Positions 21,840-34,800 of a stretch of DNA of 64,000 bases are shown here, in pieces. Within the stretch, counting starts at the first letter, position 1. Each line of letters opens with the position of its first letter. The DNA comes from Medicago truncatula (lineage: Eukaryota > Streptophyta > Magnoliopsida > Fabales > Fabaceae): assembly GCF_003473485.1 (NCBI RefSeq), contig NC_053048.1, positions 42,218,755-42,282,754 of the forward strand. The letters run 5' to 3'. The notes beneath the pieces were generated by a model, which saw nothing but the letters and a program-made list of their open reading frames with translations, did not search any database and was not told the DNA's origin. The position numbers were made by a program, and so were the translations under genes.

Positions 21840-24800
21840 ATGGCTTCCAAACCAGGCATCCTTACAGACTGGCCTTGGAAACCTCTTGGGAGCTTCAAGG
21901 TTCTTTTACTTACTCAAATATGATACTGCATTTGTCATTTTTACAAAAATATTTTTATGAAAAAATAACTATTTACTTTAATTTTTTGATAAAGTTTTTG
22001 TTTGTCGCTTATAGTTCATATATTTAGCATGAATTTTGAAACATATAGTAATGTTTTGATATTGACTAACATATTATTCTCTGTCTTTGTCTTTGATGTG
22101 ACTTGGTTATGGACATAAATTAAGTTCATGATTCTAAGCCCGTGGATTGCTCATAGCATGTACTCTTTCATATGGGGTGAAAGGGATCCAGTGTACCATG
22201 TCATATTTCCTTTTATGTTGATCAGAATGCTACACAACCAGATTTGGATTTCTATTTCACGTTACCAAACTGCTAAAGGAAAAAGCAAGATTGTTGACAA
22301 AGGCCTTGAATTCGAACAAGTTGATAGAGAAACCAATTGGTTAGTTCCAATTTTTTTTTTTTTTATTTTCCCTTTAAATAATACTTTTTCTATTAAACAT
22401 TAATCTATGTTAAGATTTTGACTGTTTGGCATTTGCAGGGATGATCAAATATTGTTCACTGCACTAGTATATTATATAGGATACATGATATTTCCTATGG
22501 CTTCTAACTTACCATGGTGGAGAATAGATGGTGTGATTCTTACAGCAATATTGCATGCTGGACCAGTGGAGTTTTTATACTATTGGCTTCATAGAGCACT
22601 TCATCATCATTATCTATACTCTCGTTATCACTCTCATCACCATTCTTCAATTGTTACTGAGCCTATCACTTGTATGAACTTTTTTTCTTTCATTTTTGCA
22701 TGCTTGATTTGTGAGTGTCCAAATTTTGGTGTCAAAATAACACAACTTTCTTATGTATTTTGACAGCTGTGACACACCCATTTGCGGAGCATTTGTCATA
22801 TTTTACACTTTTTGCTATACCAATGTTGACAACATTGTTCATCAAAAAATCTTCTGTGGCTGCACTATATGGCTATGTCTTTTTCATTGATTTCATGAAC
22901 AACATGGGTCATTGCAACTTTGAGTTCATTCCTAAGAAACTCCTCTCTTACTTTCCCATTTTGAAGTATCTCTCATACACACCATCGTAAGTTCAACAAT
23001 GCTAACGAGCTTCCTAATTTCTAGTCACATTCCATATGCTAATTGTTTATTTTCTCCGTGATATATTTCCACAGGTTTCACTCACTGCATCACACCAAAT
23101 TCAGGGCTAACTACTCACTTTTCATGCCAATGTATGACTACATTTATGGTACAGTGCATAAATCCACAGATGCTACATATGAAACCTCATTGATGAGACC
23201 AAAGGAGTCACCAGATGTGGTCCACTTAACACATTTAACTACACTTGATTCAATTTATCAAATGCGTTTAGGCTTTGCTTCCTTAGCTTCCAATCCTCAA
23301 ACATCTAAATGGTATCTACACTTAATGTGGCCATTTACAATGTTCTCTATGCTTATCACTTGGATTTGTGGACGTGCCTTTGTTTTAGAAAGCAACACCT
23401 TCAATGATCTTAAGTTACAAAGTTGGATTATACCAAGATTTAAAACACAGGTATTTTTTTCTTCTTCTTCTCATTTGTGATTTTTCAGATTTTGTTTTCT
23501 CCTTGGAGAATGATTTAGTGATTACCAATGTAATATCCCTTTGGTTTCCTATTTTGTAGTATTTCTCAAAAGGGCAGAACATAACATTGAACAACTTGAT
23601 TGAAGAAACAATTATGGAGGCTGAATTAAATGGAGCAAAGGTGATAAGTTTAGGACTTTTAAATCAGGTATTTTCACACTCCCCTTCTATTAATTTAGTA
23701 AATATTTAGATCATTAGAATTAATATTTTCTTCTAAGAATGTTACTTCATACTAGGCTGGATCATATTTTTTCTATTGTTCTTTGAAAGGAAAAATATTA
23801 GTATTGTTGGTAATAGGTTTTTTCTAGATTATCTTTGAAGAATGGTGGGTAATTTACCCACCAACCAATGAAAATGAGCAATTTGTTGGTGGGGTCAAGA
23901 TAGTTCATAGATACCACTTAAAAATGTGCTTATGTGGCTAATGTGTATTGGTTGGGGTAAATTACCCACCATTCTTCCATGGGTATCCTAGTTGTCACCT
24001 AATAAGAATTATATATTCTGACGATAAAGATCGTTTTTTTGATCTTCTTATCACTTCACTCTTAACTCATCCATCTAAACCACCAAGTTAACGGTGTATC
24101 CGATCAGGTTGTAACCTTAATCGACTGTTTTTGTGTGTAAAATTCAATCGATCATAACTTCCAAATCATTTTATTTCCAACCAAGTGAGCAATTTTGAGG
24201 TGTCTATATCAGTTTTCTATAATACTTGCATGATTATTTGTTGACTCCTTTTTTTCCCACCCTATATTGATTTCACGCATGCCCTATGCAGTTCGGATTA
24301 TATAATCCGAACGACGTAAAACCCCATAAAAACCTCCAAAACACGTTAAAACATTTCGGATTTTAGAATTCAAATAGGACGCACGAGAAACTCAAAGGAT
24401 GAGAAAAGTAACGACCTTATTTGTTTAGGGAGCTCAAATCGTTCAACCCAAAAAAAAAAAGTCATTCGAAGGATGGAATCCGATAGATTAGCACAAAAAA
24501 GGAAATCCGAAAATATGTTTCGATAGATTTGTGTCATCAAAAAATACGTTCCGATAAATAGGATAAATCTGAAATATAGCTTTATGGAATTCGAAGTAGA
24601 ATGATGATTTTTGATTTGAATAACCATGATGGGTGCAGAAACATCAGCTGAATGCACACTGTGAACTTTATATTGGAAGGTTACCACAATTGAAGATAAA
24701 AGTTGTAGATGGAAGTAGCCTAGCTGCTGCAACTGTGTTGAACAACATCCCCAAAGGGACAAATCAAGTGCTTCTTCGAGGCAAGTTCAATAAGGTTGCG

Positions 24801-27800
24801 TTTGCCATTGCTAATGCTTTATGCAGAAAAAATGTACAGGTATGTGCACACATAATGTATATGTGTGTCTATAGGTGCATTTTAAAATTAACTTATGCAA
24901 TGCATCAACAAAATAAAAAGTTATATACACATCAAAACAACTAATACTCCACTGTATATTTCACTTTATATTTATAATAACGGTATGTGTGTGTCTACGG
25001 TAATTTTTATTTAATTTAATTAGTATTTAAGTTGTTTCATATATAGTCAGTTCTTACTTTGTGTGAAATAAGTAAATTGTCACATTTTTTAGGAGACATG
25101 GTGATTATTACTCTTTTTTTTATGCAAAGTAAACTCATAACATTTCATTTAAAATAATAGTGTCAATACAATGAGGAGGGGAGAGAAAAATACATGGGCT
25201 AGACTGAAATACAGACACTATAGCAAAATTGTGAGCGGCACTACAAGAGTGATTATTACTCTTTTTTTATGGTAGATGAGTGATTATTACTCTTGAATAG
25301 ACTAGAACACAATTTATCTGAGGTTGGGTTCTAGAAGAGTATAACTAAGTCAACATACTTTTGAATTGTAATAAAAAAAAAAGTTAATATGTCTTTACCC
25401 CCTATAATTTGGACGAGTTCCGGTTTACCCCCTGTAAAAATAAAAGTTTAGATTCTAACCCTATAATATGAAGATTCTTCACAAAACACCCCTATAATAT
25501 TAAGATTCTCCACAAAACACCTCTGACCCCATCCAGACGCTGATGTGGCACGCCACTGTGTAATTATTTTAATTTTTTTTTAAAACCTGACACATGTGTA
25601 ATGGACGCTGACTGTATAATTATTTTTAGGCAAATTCTATGGTACATCCAATATATTTGAGTGTACCGGTACACTCACTCTTTAAATTAATGGTTAAATG
25701 AGTTGTTTTTTGAAGAAAAATATTATTTTCTATCATTTATATTTATAATAACTAAATCTTATTCATCAAAAGTGTTAACGAAATAAAATTAATTTTTTTT
25801 TTAAATTTTTAGCACTCATAATTGAGAATATTGATTATATTTTAGGATAATATGTAAAAAAATTACTATGATTCTTATAAACAATGAACTGATGTTTTTT
25901 CTTATGAAATGATGTTCTATAAAATATAAATATTGATAAATAGTTATTTATTTCATAAAAAATGATCTTTAATTTATAAAATTATTAAGAAAGACTACCG
26001 GTACACCTCATTTTGTGAGTGTACCGTAGAAATTCCCTTATTTTTATTTTTTATTTTTTTAAAGGGTACACGTGGCATTTGTGATTTTAAAAAAATAAAT
26101 AAAAAACGCAAAAAACCATTAAAAATTAAATAAATTCTGCAAAAATTAATAAAAATGAAAAATATTCTGAAAAATAAAAAAATTAACGAAAAAATTAATT
26201 AAAATAAAAAATATGATTAAACAAATTTAAAAAATTCTGGAAAATTTAATAAAATAAAAATTAATCTGAAAATTTTAATAAAAATGAAAAAGAATCTGGT
26301 AAAATGAAAAATAATGACAAAAATTTTGAAAAATTAATAAAAGTTTTAGAAAATTTTAAAAAATAATAAAAAATCTGGAAAAAGTTAAAAATATGAGAAA
26401 AAAATATATATATTTCTGGAAAATTCAAGAACTTAATATATTTCGAAATTCATGAATATAATAAGAAAATACATTTTATTTTTTAGAAGAAAAAAGTTCA
26501 GATTTTTCTTTCGAAATTAAAAAGTTTGTTTTTTTTTATATACAAAAAATAAAAATATTGGAAAATATTTCAATAATTAAAAACACATAACATTAGATCA
26601 TGAAGAATAGAATTAAGGGCTTCTTATTCAATAGTATAACATGACTTATATACCGGTGTCAATCAAAATCCATTGTATCTTGTTATTCATCTAGATTATA
26701 TTTTCGAATAAAATAAAATTCTAGAAATAAATTTTCATAATCAAAATAACTATATAATATTATATTTTTTATTTTTTTATAATTTTAATTTAATTCAGAA
26801 TTTTTTTATATTTTTTGAAAATTTTGATATATATAAATTTTGTTTTAACTTTTTCCAGATTTTTTTTATTTTTCGTGATTTTTTCTTAAATTTTCTAGAT
26901 TTTTAATTTTTTCAGATTTTTTTTATTAAATTTTCTATATTTTTTTCATAATTGTTTTTTCATTTTAATTATTTTTTTCATTATTTTTTATTTTTAATAA
27001 TTTTTCCAGATTTTTTTTTATTTTAAAAAAAAAATACAAATGCCACGTGTACCATTTAAAAAAAAAAATACAGTCATCACGCCACATAATCAGATATGCA
27101 CAGTCAGCATGCCACATCAGCTCGCCACGTCAGCAATTATGCACAGTCACATAGGTCAGGGGCTAAAATCAAAGAATCTTATTTTACAGGGTTGGAATCT
27201 AAACTCTTTTGTTTTTACAGGGGGATAAACCGGAACTCGCCTAAATTAAGAGGGGTAAATACATATTAAAAAACTATGTCAACATATTAAAATCAAAGTT
27301 TGAATCTCAGTTTGTATCGAACCATCAACCTTCTTATTACAAACTTTTTTAACTCTTCGTTCTAGTCATCAAATCAATCTTGTATCCCTTAGGCGTTCAT
27401 ATTTAATGTCTGACATGTTTAAATATGATTAACTCAAGTAGAGGAAACATATAGAAAAAAAAAAAAAACAAATAATTTTTTTTTGAAAGAACAACATACG
27501 AATTAATTATGAGTGATTGGAATAGAAAGTAATAGTATTATATTTTATTTTCAATATCCAAATATAGACTTAAAATATATTACACGAGATTTTTTGGAGG
27601 CAATATCATTTTTGCTTAATAATTTTTTTTTGTTGATAAATTGCAAGCAGGTGGCTGTATTATATAAGGATGAGCTTATGGATCTTAGACAAAGGGTCTC
27701 GAAAGAAAGCTTGGTTGTTTCACCAATCAATACTCCAAAGGTTGATCCATTTTCTTTTATTTTAAAAAACCGTCAAAGTTTTATGGATTTGGATCATCTA

Positions 27801-28708
27801 TATTGTAATTTTCACTTGCTTTTTCTTCATTTTTAGTCCCCACCATTAAACACACCATCCACCTTATAATTTTAACTCTCTTTTCTCTCTCATGTTTTGA
27901 AAGTCCACTTAAGAAAAAATTGAGAGATTCTCAATAGAGTGAATCTATTTTCCAATTTTATATTGAAAGTTTTTTGAAGAGTATTTTCCATATGAACATG
28001 TCCAAATAACTGCATAATTTATAAAGTAACATTGTTTAAGTTTGACACAAAACCCACATGCACACACATTCACACTATTAGGTTTTTTAGTGGCAAAATA
28101 TTGTTTAACTTTGTTATTGTTGCAACATATTTCTACAATATTTTTTGGTAAGTTGCACAACATATATAATGCTAAAAAATTCATTTAATAACTGATTAAT
28201 AAGTTATTTTATCATATTATGAGTCTAACAAAAACATGGTTTTTTTTATCTTGTCTAATAGATATGGTTAGTTGGGGATGAATGGGATGAATATGAGCAA
28301 ATGGAAGCACCGAAAGGATCATTGTTCATACCATTTTCTCATTTTCCTCCAAAGAAAATGCGAAAAGATTGCTTCTACCACTATACACCAGCAATGATTA
28401 CTCCTACTACATTCATGAATTCACACTCTTGTGAGGTGTGTAATTAGCATATTTTTATATCCTTCGGTATACTATTATAATAACATACATTAAAATTTTA
28501 AAATGTTACTACATTAATTAATGTATTTATGTAACAGAATTGGCTTCCAAGAAGAGTTATGAGTGCATGGCGTATTGCTGGAATAATTCATGCCTTAGAA
28601 GGATGGAATGTTCATGAATGTGGTGACACTATACTTAGCATTGAGAAAGTTTGGGAAGCAAGTATTCGTCATGGTTTCCAACCTCTGAAGAATATTCTCA
28701 CAAATTAA
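21840..28708 (+). CDS. CER1-like: CER1-like aldehyde decarbonylase, tandem copy 1
   Basis: Ten coding exons: 21840-21899, 22125-22339, 22439-22671, 22767-22986, 23075-23450, 23560-23667, 24639-24839, 27651-27740, 28262-28435 and 28538-28708, all with GT-AG introns. They predict 615 residues, against 625 for Arabidopsis CER1. The start is fixed by [13 protein letters not shown], the family's N-terminus. The fatty-acid-hydroxylase fold carries the three histidine motifs HRALHH (143-148), HSHHH (156-160) and HSLHH (245-249), which bind the di-iron centre. The C-terminal WAX2 domain ends in [15 protein letters not shown]1 acts in the endoplasmic reticulum with CER3 to make very-long-chain alkanes for cuticular wax, mainly in epidermis. 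Intron 6 and the 2.8-kb intron 7 are enlarged by transposons, but all splice sites look sound. Alkane synthesis is inferred from family; a divergent paralogue role is possible. Confidence 0.95.
23837..23978. mobile_element. MITE in intron 6 of CER1-like copy 1
   Basis: The left end gaagaatggtgggtaattta and the right end (complement of taaattacccaccattcttc) form inverted repeats of more than 30 bases, with ccaaccaatg and cattggttgg-like inner arms. Length is about 140 bp. The TSD was not resolved. Confidence 0.7.
25384..27269. mobile_element. 1.9-kb long-TIR foldback element in intron 7 of CER1-like copy 1
   Basis: The left arm (ttaatatgtctttacccc, then gagttccggtttacccc) is matched in inverse at 27220-27269. 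The arms extend through blocks with gatgtggcacgcc / tgccacatcag into extremely AT-rich tracts, A-rich at 26050-26500 and T-rich at 26750-27030, which also complement each other. No transposase is visible. The TSD is unclear because both flanks are A-rich. Confidence 0.75.
25628..26037. mobile_element. MITE nested in the left arm of the intron-7 element
   Basis: The left end ggcaaattctatggtaca and right end (complement of gggaatttctacggtaca) are inverted repeats. Inside each lies a gtgtaccggtac motif. A related copy lies at 62760-63107, which shows it is an independent family. Confidence 0.7.
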
Positions 28709-31224
28709 CCAAGTGTGACAAATGGGTTTACATTATCGATATACATTCCTCAACTTTGACGAAGTTTGTTTTGCATGAATACAAGGCAAATTTTCACCAA
28801 AGTTTCTAATCTAAACATTTTCCATGTATAATGTTTCAATTTTCAAAATGTGTTGAAATTACTACTTAAAATATGCATTGTTAATTTTATTTTGTAAGAA
28901 GGTCTCAAACGCAATTTATCGATAATAATTGATGAATTTGATTTATCAATAATTTTGTCAATTTTTTTAAAGTAACAAGCATTTTTAGTTCATGTGAAAA
29001 AATATAAGGTTATATGCCTGAAATTTCACGTTCTTTCATTTTTAGTCTCCAAACTTATCACACACACCATTTAAAAATAAAAATTATGTGGCAAATAAAG
29101 ATTCATGTGGTCTTGTTGACACAATCAAGGGAGAAGCTAGTCTTTTGAGTTTTGAGAGGGTTCAATTTTTTTTTCTTCAATAAGTCAAACAAGTCCATTG
29201 AAATTGACATTAGAGATAATCGAACCAAATACCTTGAGATGAGTACAGTATAAGATCTTAAGCCATTAGGGTTCAACTTCAATTGACCCCTCTGAAACCT
29301 TAAAAATGTAAAACAATACTCTTATGTATTTTGCATTTCAAACCCCACTAATTTAGAGGTCCAAGCTCCATACAGTTTTCCCAACCACTCGCGTCGTCTT
29401 CCTTATGGTTGTTGTCATTCTACAAGGTGTGCAAAGGGTTAGTCATGTGGTGACGCATCCAGATCTTTTTGGATTTTGATGGTTGGTGGTGATTTTGTGA
29501 TCTCTCTTCTGATATTCGGTATTGCCTCCTCCACGTTGGAAGGCAAGGTAGCTTGCGTCAGTGCTACATGTTATGCGTGTTCATGTCCTAGAATTCTCTG
29601 AATATTTTTCAAATATGTTGAATTCTGCTTATTTCCATAGACAAGGTTTTGCGTCGTTGTTGTTTGAGTATCCACTTAGTCCTTGTTACCGACTTCGAAA
29701 TGCTTTACTATCCTAGTCATTTGTATGATTGACATTGGACTCAAAAGAGTCAGTATTTCTTATTGTCATCGTTGCAAGGAGTATTTCGTTCTTGGACTCT
29801 CGTGTTAACAGACGATCAATAAACCAGTTTGTGGACCTCTAATTAGTGCTTGTTATGATAAACTAAAGGTTGGTTCTACCTGTGTAATTTAAAATGTTTG
29901 TAATATCCGTATGGGCAGGCCTACACTTTTGTGAGAATTTACTAGTTTAGGTTTTATTTACTCAATTTTTTTTGTATATTTTTTTTCTTCCCTTTTTTAA
30001 TAATACATGAACAGTTGGCAAAGGATTAAAGTCTCAAAAGTTTGCCAACCTAGTTTGAATGTCTTCTATTCTCTTTGATGTCATCATGCTCTTAACCAGA
30101 GGCCATGGATACTTATATTTTCCATAGAGCAACGATATTATATGGAGACAATAACTATAGTATTATACTCATTGACGGAAAATACTTGTATATGATCACG
30201 CAGATTATTTGACCACACTCACAAAAAAATACATATATTTAATTATTTTAAAATATACATTTTTTAATTCTATTCTCTTGTTTACAATTCTTTTCCAAAT
30301 ATGTGTATGTCTAAATAATGAATGAGTGGTGAAGCTGTCCAATTTTTTACGTGGTGGTCAAATATAACAAAGTAAAATAAAATTTATTTTTAAATTAATA
30401 TATCAAAATTTAGTCCTTAAGCAAAAAGCAAACACAATAATTTTACTTACATTAAATATAAATTTAAGATGTAGTTTAATTACTTATATAAAATAGAAAA
30501 TTCACAACTAAGAATCATTTGCAAGAAAGTCATTGTTTCTTTCATTTGAGTTTTACCTTTACAATTTTTATTGTTAACGTATATTCCTCTTTACAGTTGC
30601 TTAAGAAATCAGAAGTGTCAAAATAACGAAATAAATATATATCAAACAAGTGACAATTATTTAAGTATTTTTTTACCTAATTTTTTTTTGTTGTTGACAA
30701 AAATTAAAGATATTCATTCATTTAAATTGATAGAGTATATCGATACAATGCAAATTCGCTAAAAACAAAAAGGATGAATCTGCGAATAAACTCACAAAAT
30801 CCATGTTAATAGCAAAAACGGCTAAGTACAAAAGGCTACACATATGATTATATTCAAGTCTCCGAAATATCCATGTCTTCGAATCTGCAACGTTGACGAC
30901 ATCAAAGTCATTGATTGTATTTGCACTGGATCAAAGCTGATTTGCGAACAACGTTGCATAAAGACTACGAACAATCCAACGTCGCAATAAGACGACGAAA
31001 TCATGAAAGAAAAAATGAAATAGATGAAAAATTATTTATTTCAATAAAAAGAAAAAGAAAAATGAGTTAGAGTATCATCATAATTCTCTAAAGTTTTTGA
31101 CAAATAAACTTTTCTTTTAAGGACAAATAAAGTTATTTAGGGTATCTAAAGATAAAATATACTTGTTCACATAAAAAAAAATAGGATTCCGAAAGTTATC
31201 CAATACAAAATCATAGGTGGATAG
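28709..31224. other. intergenic DNA between CER1-like copies 1 and 2, left part
   Basis: No gene is supported. About 29380-29960 is less AT-rich and looks like an old repeat or captured sequence, but no reading frame holds up. About 30190-30370 is bounded by tttgaccacac and gtggtggtcaaa, a possible small TIR element. About 30820-31010 contains several caacgtcg/cgacgt motifs of unknown origin. Confidence 0.4.
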
Positions 31225-31520
31225 CTGCACCCCTTAAAATGAGTTCGGGTATGCTCCATTTAGGCTAAGTTTCATTTACTCCATTTAGAGTTTAGATGCA
31301 ACACATGTGGCAAAAAAAAATATAACGGTTGAGATTTTAAATTAAAAAATAAGTATTTGTTTAATAAAAATACATAATAATAACAAACAAATTATGTTCC
31401 CTTTTTCTCTCATATCGCAACAACATTCTATTATTTTTTAATTTAAAATCTCAACCATTAGATATTTTTTTGCCACATATCTTACCTCCAAATCCTAAAT
31501 GGAGTACCCGAACTCCCTGC
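31225..31520. mobile_element. TIR MITE, about 300 bp
   Basis: The ends gagttcgggtatgctccattta and the complement of taaatggagtacccgaactc form inverted repeats. The interior arms (ggttgagattttaaattaaa and its inverse) continue the pairing. Confidence 0.75.
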
Positions 31521-32635
31521 AAATAATATGACAAAATTGTTGTCTTCAAAAAAGAAAAAATATGACAAAATTGTTGAGACCAAAACTTTTTTTTAAGTGG
31601 AGTTGTGATCATGACCAAGACTTCACCCATTCAAATCCCCATAAAATTTATTAAAGAAACGACGGTAGGTGGAGAGGAGAGGTCGCCGTCACTGTCAACC
31701 ACAATCAAAGCTGAAAATAAAATATAAATGTAACGGGGACCAAGCACCAGAAGCAATCGGGAACAAAGCAGTACTAGAATATACATTAAGACTCAAATAT
31801 GGCAATGGGGTAGTCCACCTTTATTGAGGAGTAAAAGCTTAAGTACGTAAATGATCCATGCAAATACTATGAATTAAGGGCATTGGATTTAGTCTTTGTA
31901 AATAATTAAATTAGTTTCAGTTCTTACAAATATAATTTTTGGTTTTGGCCTTTGGTGTTTTGCTTTAGTGCTCCTCAAATCAATTCATATTTAATTTGAT
32001 CTTTGTAATATTCATTTTTCTCCTTAATTTGAGGAATTAAGATCATATTCGTAAGCATAAATCAATTGTTAGGAATATTGTATGTAATATTCTAAATACC
32101 TCCCCCCTTATTCATCAAACCAAAATATTTGATATTTAATTTGCAATGACGATTTGCATATTTAACAATTGATATTTAATTTGTAATGACATCCACTTGT
32201 GCGTGTGAGTTTATAATAACTTTGCCATTTCGTCTATCTAGCTAAAAAAAAAAAATAGATGTTTGTGAAAAATAGTGGTTTCAGAAGTACTCTCGCTTTT
32301 TTCGTAAACCTTATTTAATTAATTAATTATATTATAGAATAATAATCGATCTGGTTCTATATATACGAAAATATTATTTTTCTTCTTCGATTTTATTGAA
32401 TAATTGATATATCTATTAGTTCAATGGTGTTTGGATGGAGCTCTGGTGGTCCCATGATGGTCGACGATTTGGCGTCCCCACAGTTGGCAGCCGCCTCCCA
32501 CCATCGCTAATACTATTAATTTAAAAAATAAATAATTAAAAAAATTAGAAAATTCAATTGTTATATAATAAATAATTTTTTATATTTATTACCTATTGGT
32601 TTTTTGGGTGACCACAAAAATAACCTATTATTTTA
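31521..32635. other. AT-rich intergenic DNA, no gene
   Basis: No coding signal. About 32190-32260 (gtgagtttataataactttg, then tttcgtctatctagc and an A run) is the 3' end of the SINE family also seen in reverse at 44764-44905. Confidence 0.5.
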
Positions 32636-33609
32636 TCTATACTATATATAAAGAAAATAAGCTTAAAATACATGAGTTTGAGCTGACTTTTTCATTACCT
32701 ATTTTACCCTTCATTTAAACTATTTTATTTACTATTTTATCCTTTAAAAATATTACTTTAAATTTTAAATAGAATAGGAAATATCCCACTGCATTAGAAA
32801 CAATGTTAAAAATACTATATACGAAGGAGATATAGATTTTGGGCTAAATTTTTTATAATTCCAATTATATCTTCAAACAAATTTTCTTATATTAATGTTA
32901 TATTATTGGTGGTATTAAAAAAGATTTATATAATATTTGTTAAATTATTGTTTTTATTGAAAAATATAAACATGGTTTTTTGGGTTTGTTACAATTTAAA
33001 AGTCACAAATATTTGTACTTATAATTTTAATCAAAATCAAAATTTCATATAAAATACCGTTTGTAACACCCCGTTTTCCCAGCTTAAAAATTTCAAAAAC
33101 ATTTATCAGAGTAATTCACATAAACGGAATGCTACACTTCTAAGAATCATAATTAGGATAATTAACTAATTATCTTTCCAAAATTCATCAACATATTAAT
33201 TCAAAAACTTGCAGCGGAATTTATTTAAACATCTAACATAGTCTTGGCACGTAGGTCTCATCAAAATATCTCATAGAATTTCGGTTAAACAGCTTAATCC
33301 ATCAACATCATAAGTCAACCACGTAAAGGAAATGAAGCATGCATCAAAATACCTCATCCCGTTACGTATCAGAGCACCTAAGACACACGTGGAAGATAGT
33401 CCACTCGCGACAGCATTCTAACAACTTATTCTCGATCACCTGCAAGTTACTCATACGAAGAGCAACATTTCCAAGCAGAAGGGGTGAGATTCACAAAACA
33501 ATAATAATAGATATATAAATCATCAACTTAATTAAATAACATAATTAACAACATATATTCCAACAATAATATTCCTACTTCTTCAACTTTAATAACTCTT
33601 ACTAAATCA

Positions 33610-33835
33610 ACCAACAACGACAACAACAACTCAACAACAACAACAATCTCTCCATCAACAACAACGACAACAACACAACCTACAACAACGACAATATCAC
33701 CATCAACGACAACGACAACAACACAACCAACAACAACGACAATATCTCCATCAACAACAACGACAACAACAACTCAACAACAACAACAATATCTCCATCA
33801 ACAACAACGACAACAGCACAACCAACAACAACTAC
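33610..33835. repeat. CAA/ACG-rich trinucleotide repeat tract inside the solo LTR
   Basis: A long run of caacaacgacaac units contains larger imperfect repeats of about 55-60 bases, each with atatctccatcaac or a close variant. The minus-strand open frame across it is a by-product of the repeat. Confidence 0.9.
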
Positions 33836-34459
33836 ATCAACGTGATACCATTTCCATCGTGTTGAATGACTAAGCATTGCAGAGCATAAGCCCTCACCAG
33901 TTGAATGACAAGGCATTCCAGGGCATAACCCCTCAACGGTTGAATGATTAACATTCCAGGGCATGAGCCCTCAACAGTTCCTAATCATAAAAGGACTCAA
34001 CTTGTGTATATCAGCATACAACTCAACTACGACAACGACTGTGCATAATAACTATGACTTACTCCCCAACTTGGTCAACATCAACAACCTATGACTCCGT
34101 TACTTAGAACGACAACTCAAAACTTACAACTCGAACCAACACCTTGTATATTCTAATTGAATGCAATTAAGCATAAACCAGCAATCATCAACAATCATAT
34201 TCAATCAACAGCAACACAACAATATACAACAGCGTGATATAACAATATCTTATGCAATTCAACGATGTCTAACATTTCCATGTAATCCAAGTAATACGTA
34301 TACAATTTTATCATATTAAACAACCTCAATTCATCATAACCAACTTCACAGATCATCATTAATATCCTATACATCTTTCATTGCTATCCCAAAGTTCAAC
34401 TCACAACCACTCGTGCGACAAAGCCACATGAATCCTACACAAGGCAGTCTGTCAAGCAC

Positions 34460-34800
34460 TAGCTCGCGAGGCGAGAGCCTCACTCGCCACGGCGAGTTAG
34501 GGTAAAACACTCAAGAATCCATTCTGACACTATTCCAAGTTCAATCTCATTCTAAAACTTTGCCTAATCATTGTAGTACATGTTCAGGCCCTCAAAAACA
34601 TCCAAGGTTAAACTCACAGCTTAAAAACACGAAATCTTGCAAGCTCTCTGGTCACACTCGCTACGGCGAGTAAACTTGTTCGCCATGACGAGCTACGAGG
34701 TGCAACTCGCGAGGCGAGTAACTTCTGCTCGCGAGGCGAGCGATGACCTTCATCACTCACTGTGGCGCGGATCATCACTCGGGAGGCGAGCGATGAATAT
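34460..34800. repeat. cluster of gcgag palindromes inside the solo LTR
   Basis: At least six motifs of the type ctcgcgaggcgag, ctcgccacggcgag or cgctacggcgag occur in about 340 bases. Each is a short near-palindrome that could fold into a GC-rich stem in otherwise AT-rich DNA. Confidence 0.85.

Noticed and set aside
24370..24762. Minus-strand open frame opposite CER1-like exon 7
   Set aside because: Its similarity to the frame at 49703-49969 only reflects conservation of CER1 exon 7 on the other strand.
33610..33835. CRISPR-like or satellite array
   Set aside because: Units are simple trinucleotides with no unique spacers, and the genome is clearly a plant nuclear one.
33680..33964. Valine/leucine-rich minus-strand protein
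   Set aside because: It is a translation of the CAA/ACG repeat tract within the solo LTR.
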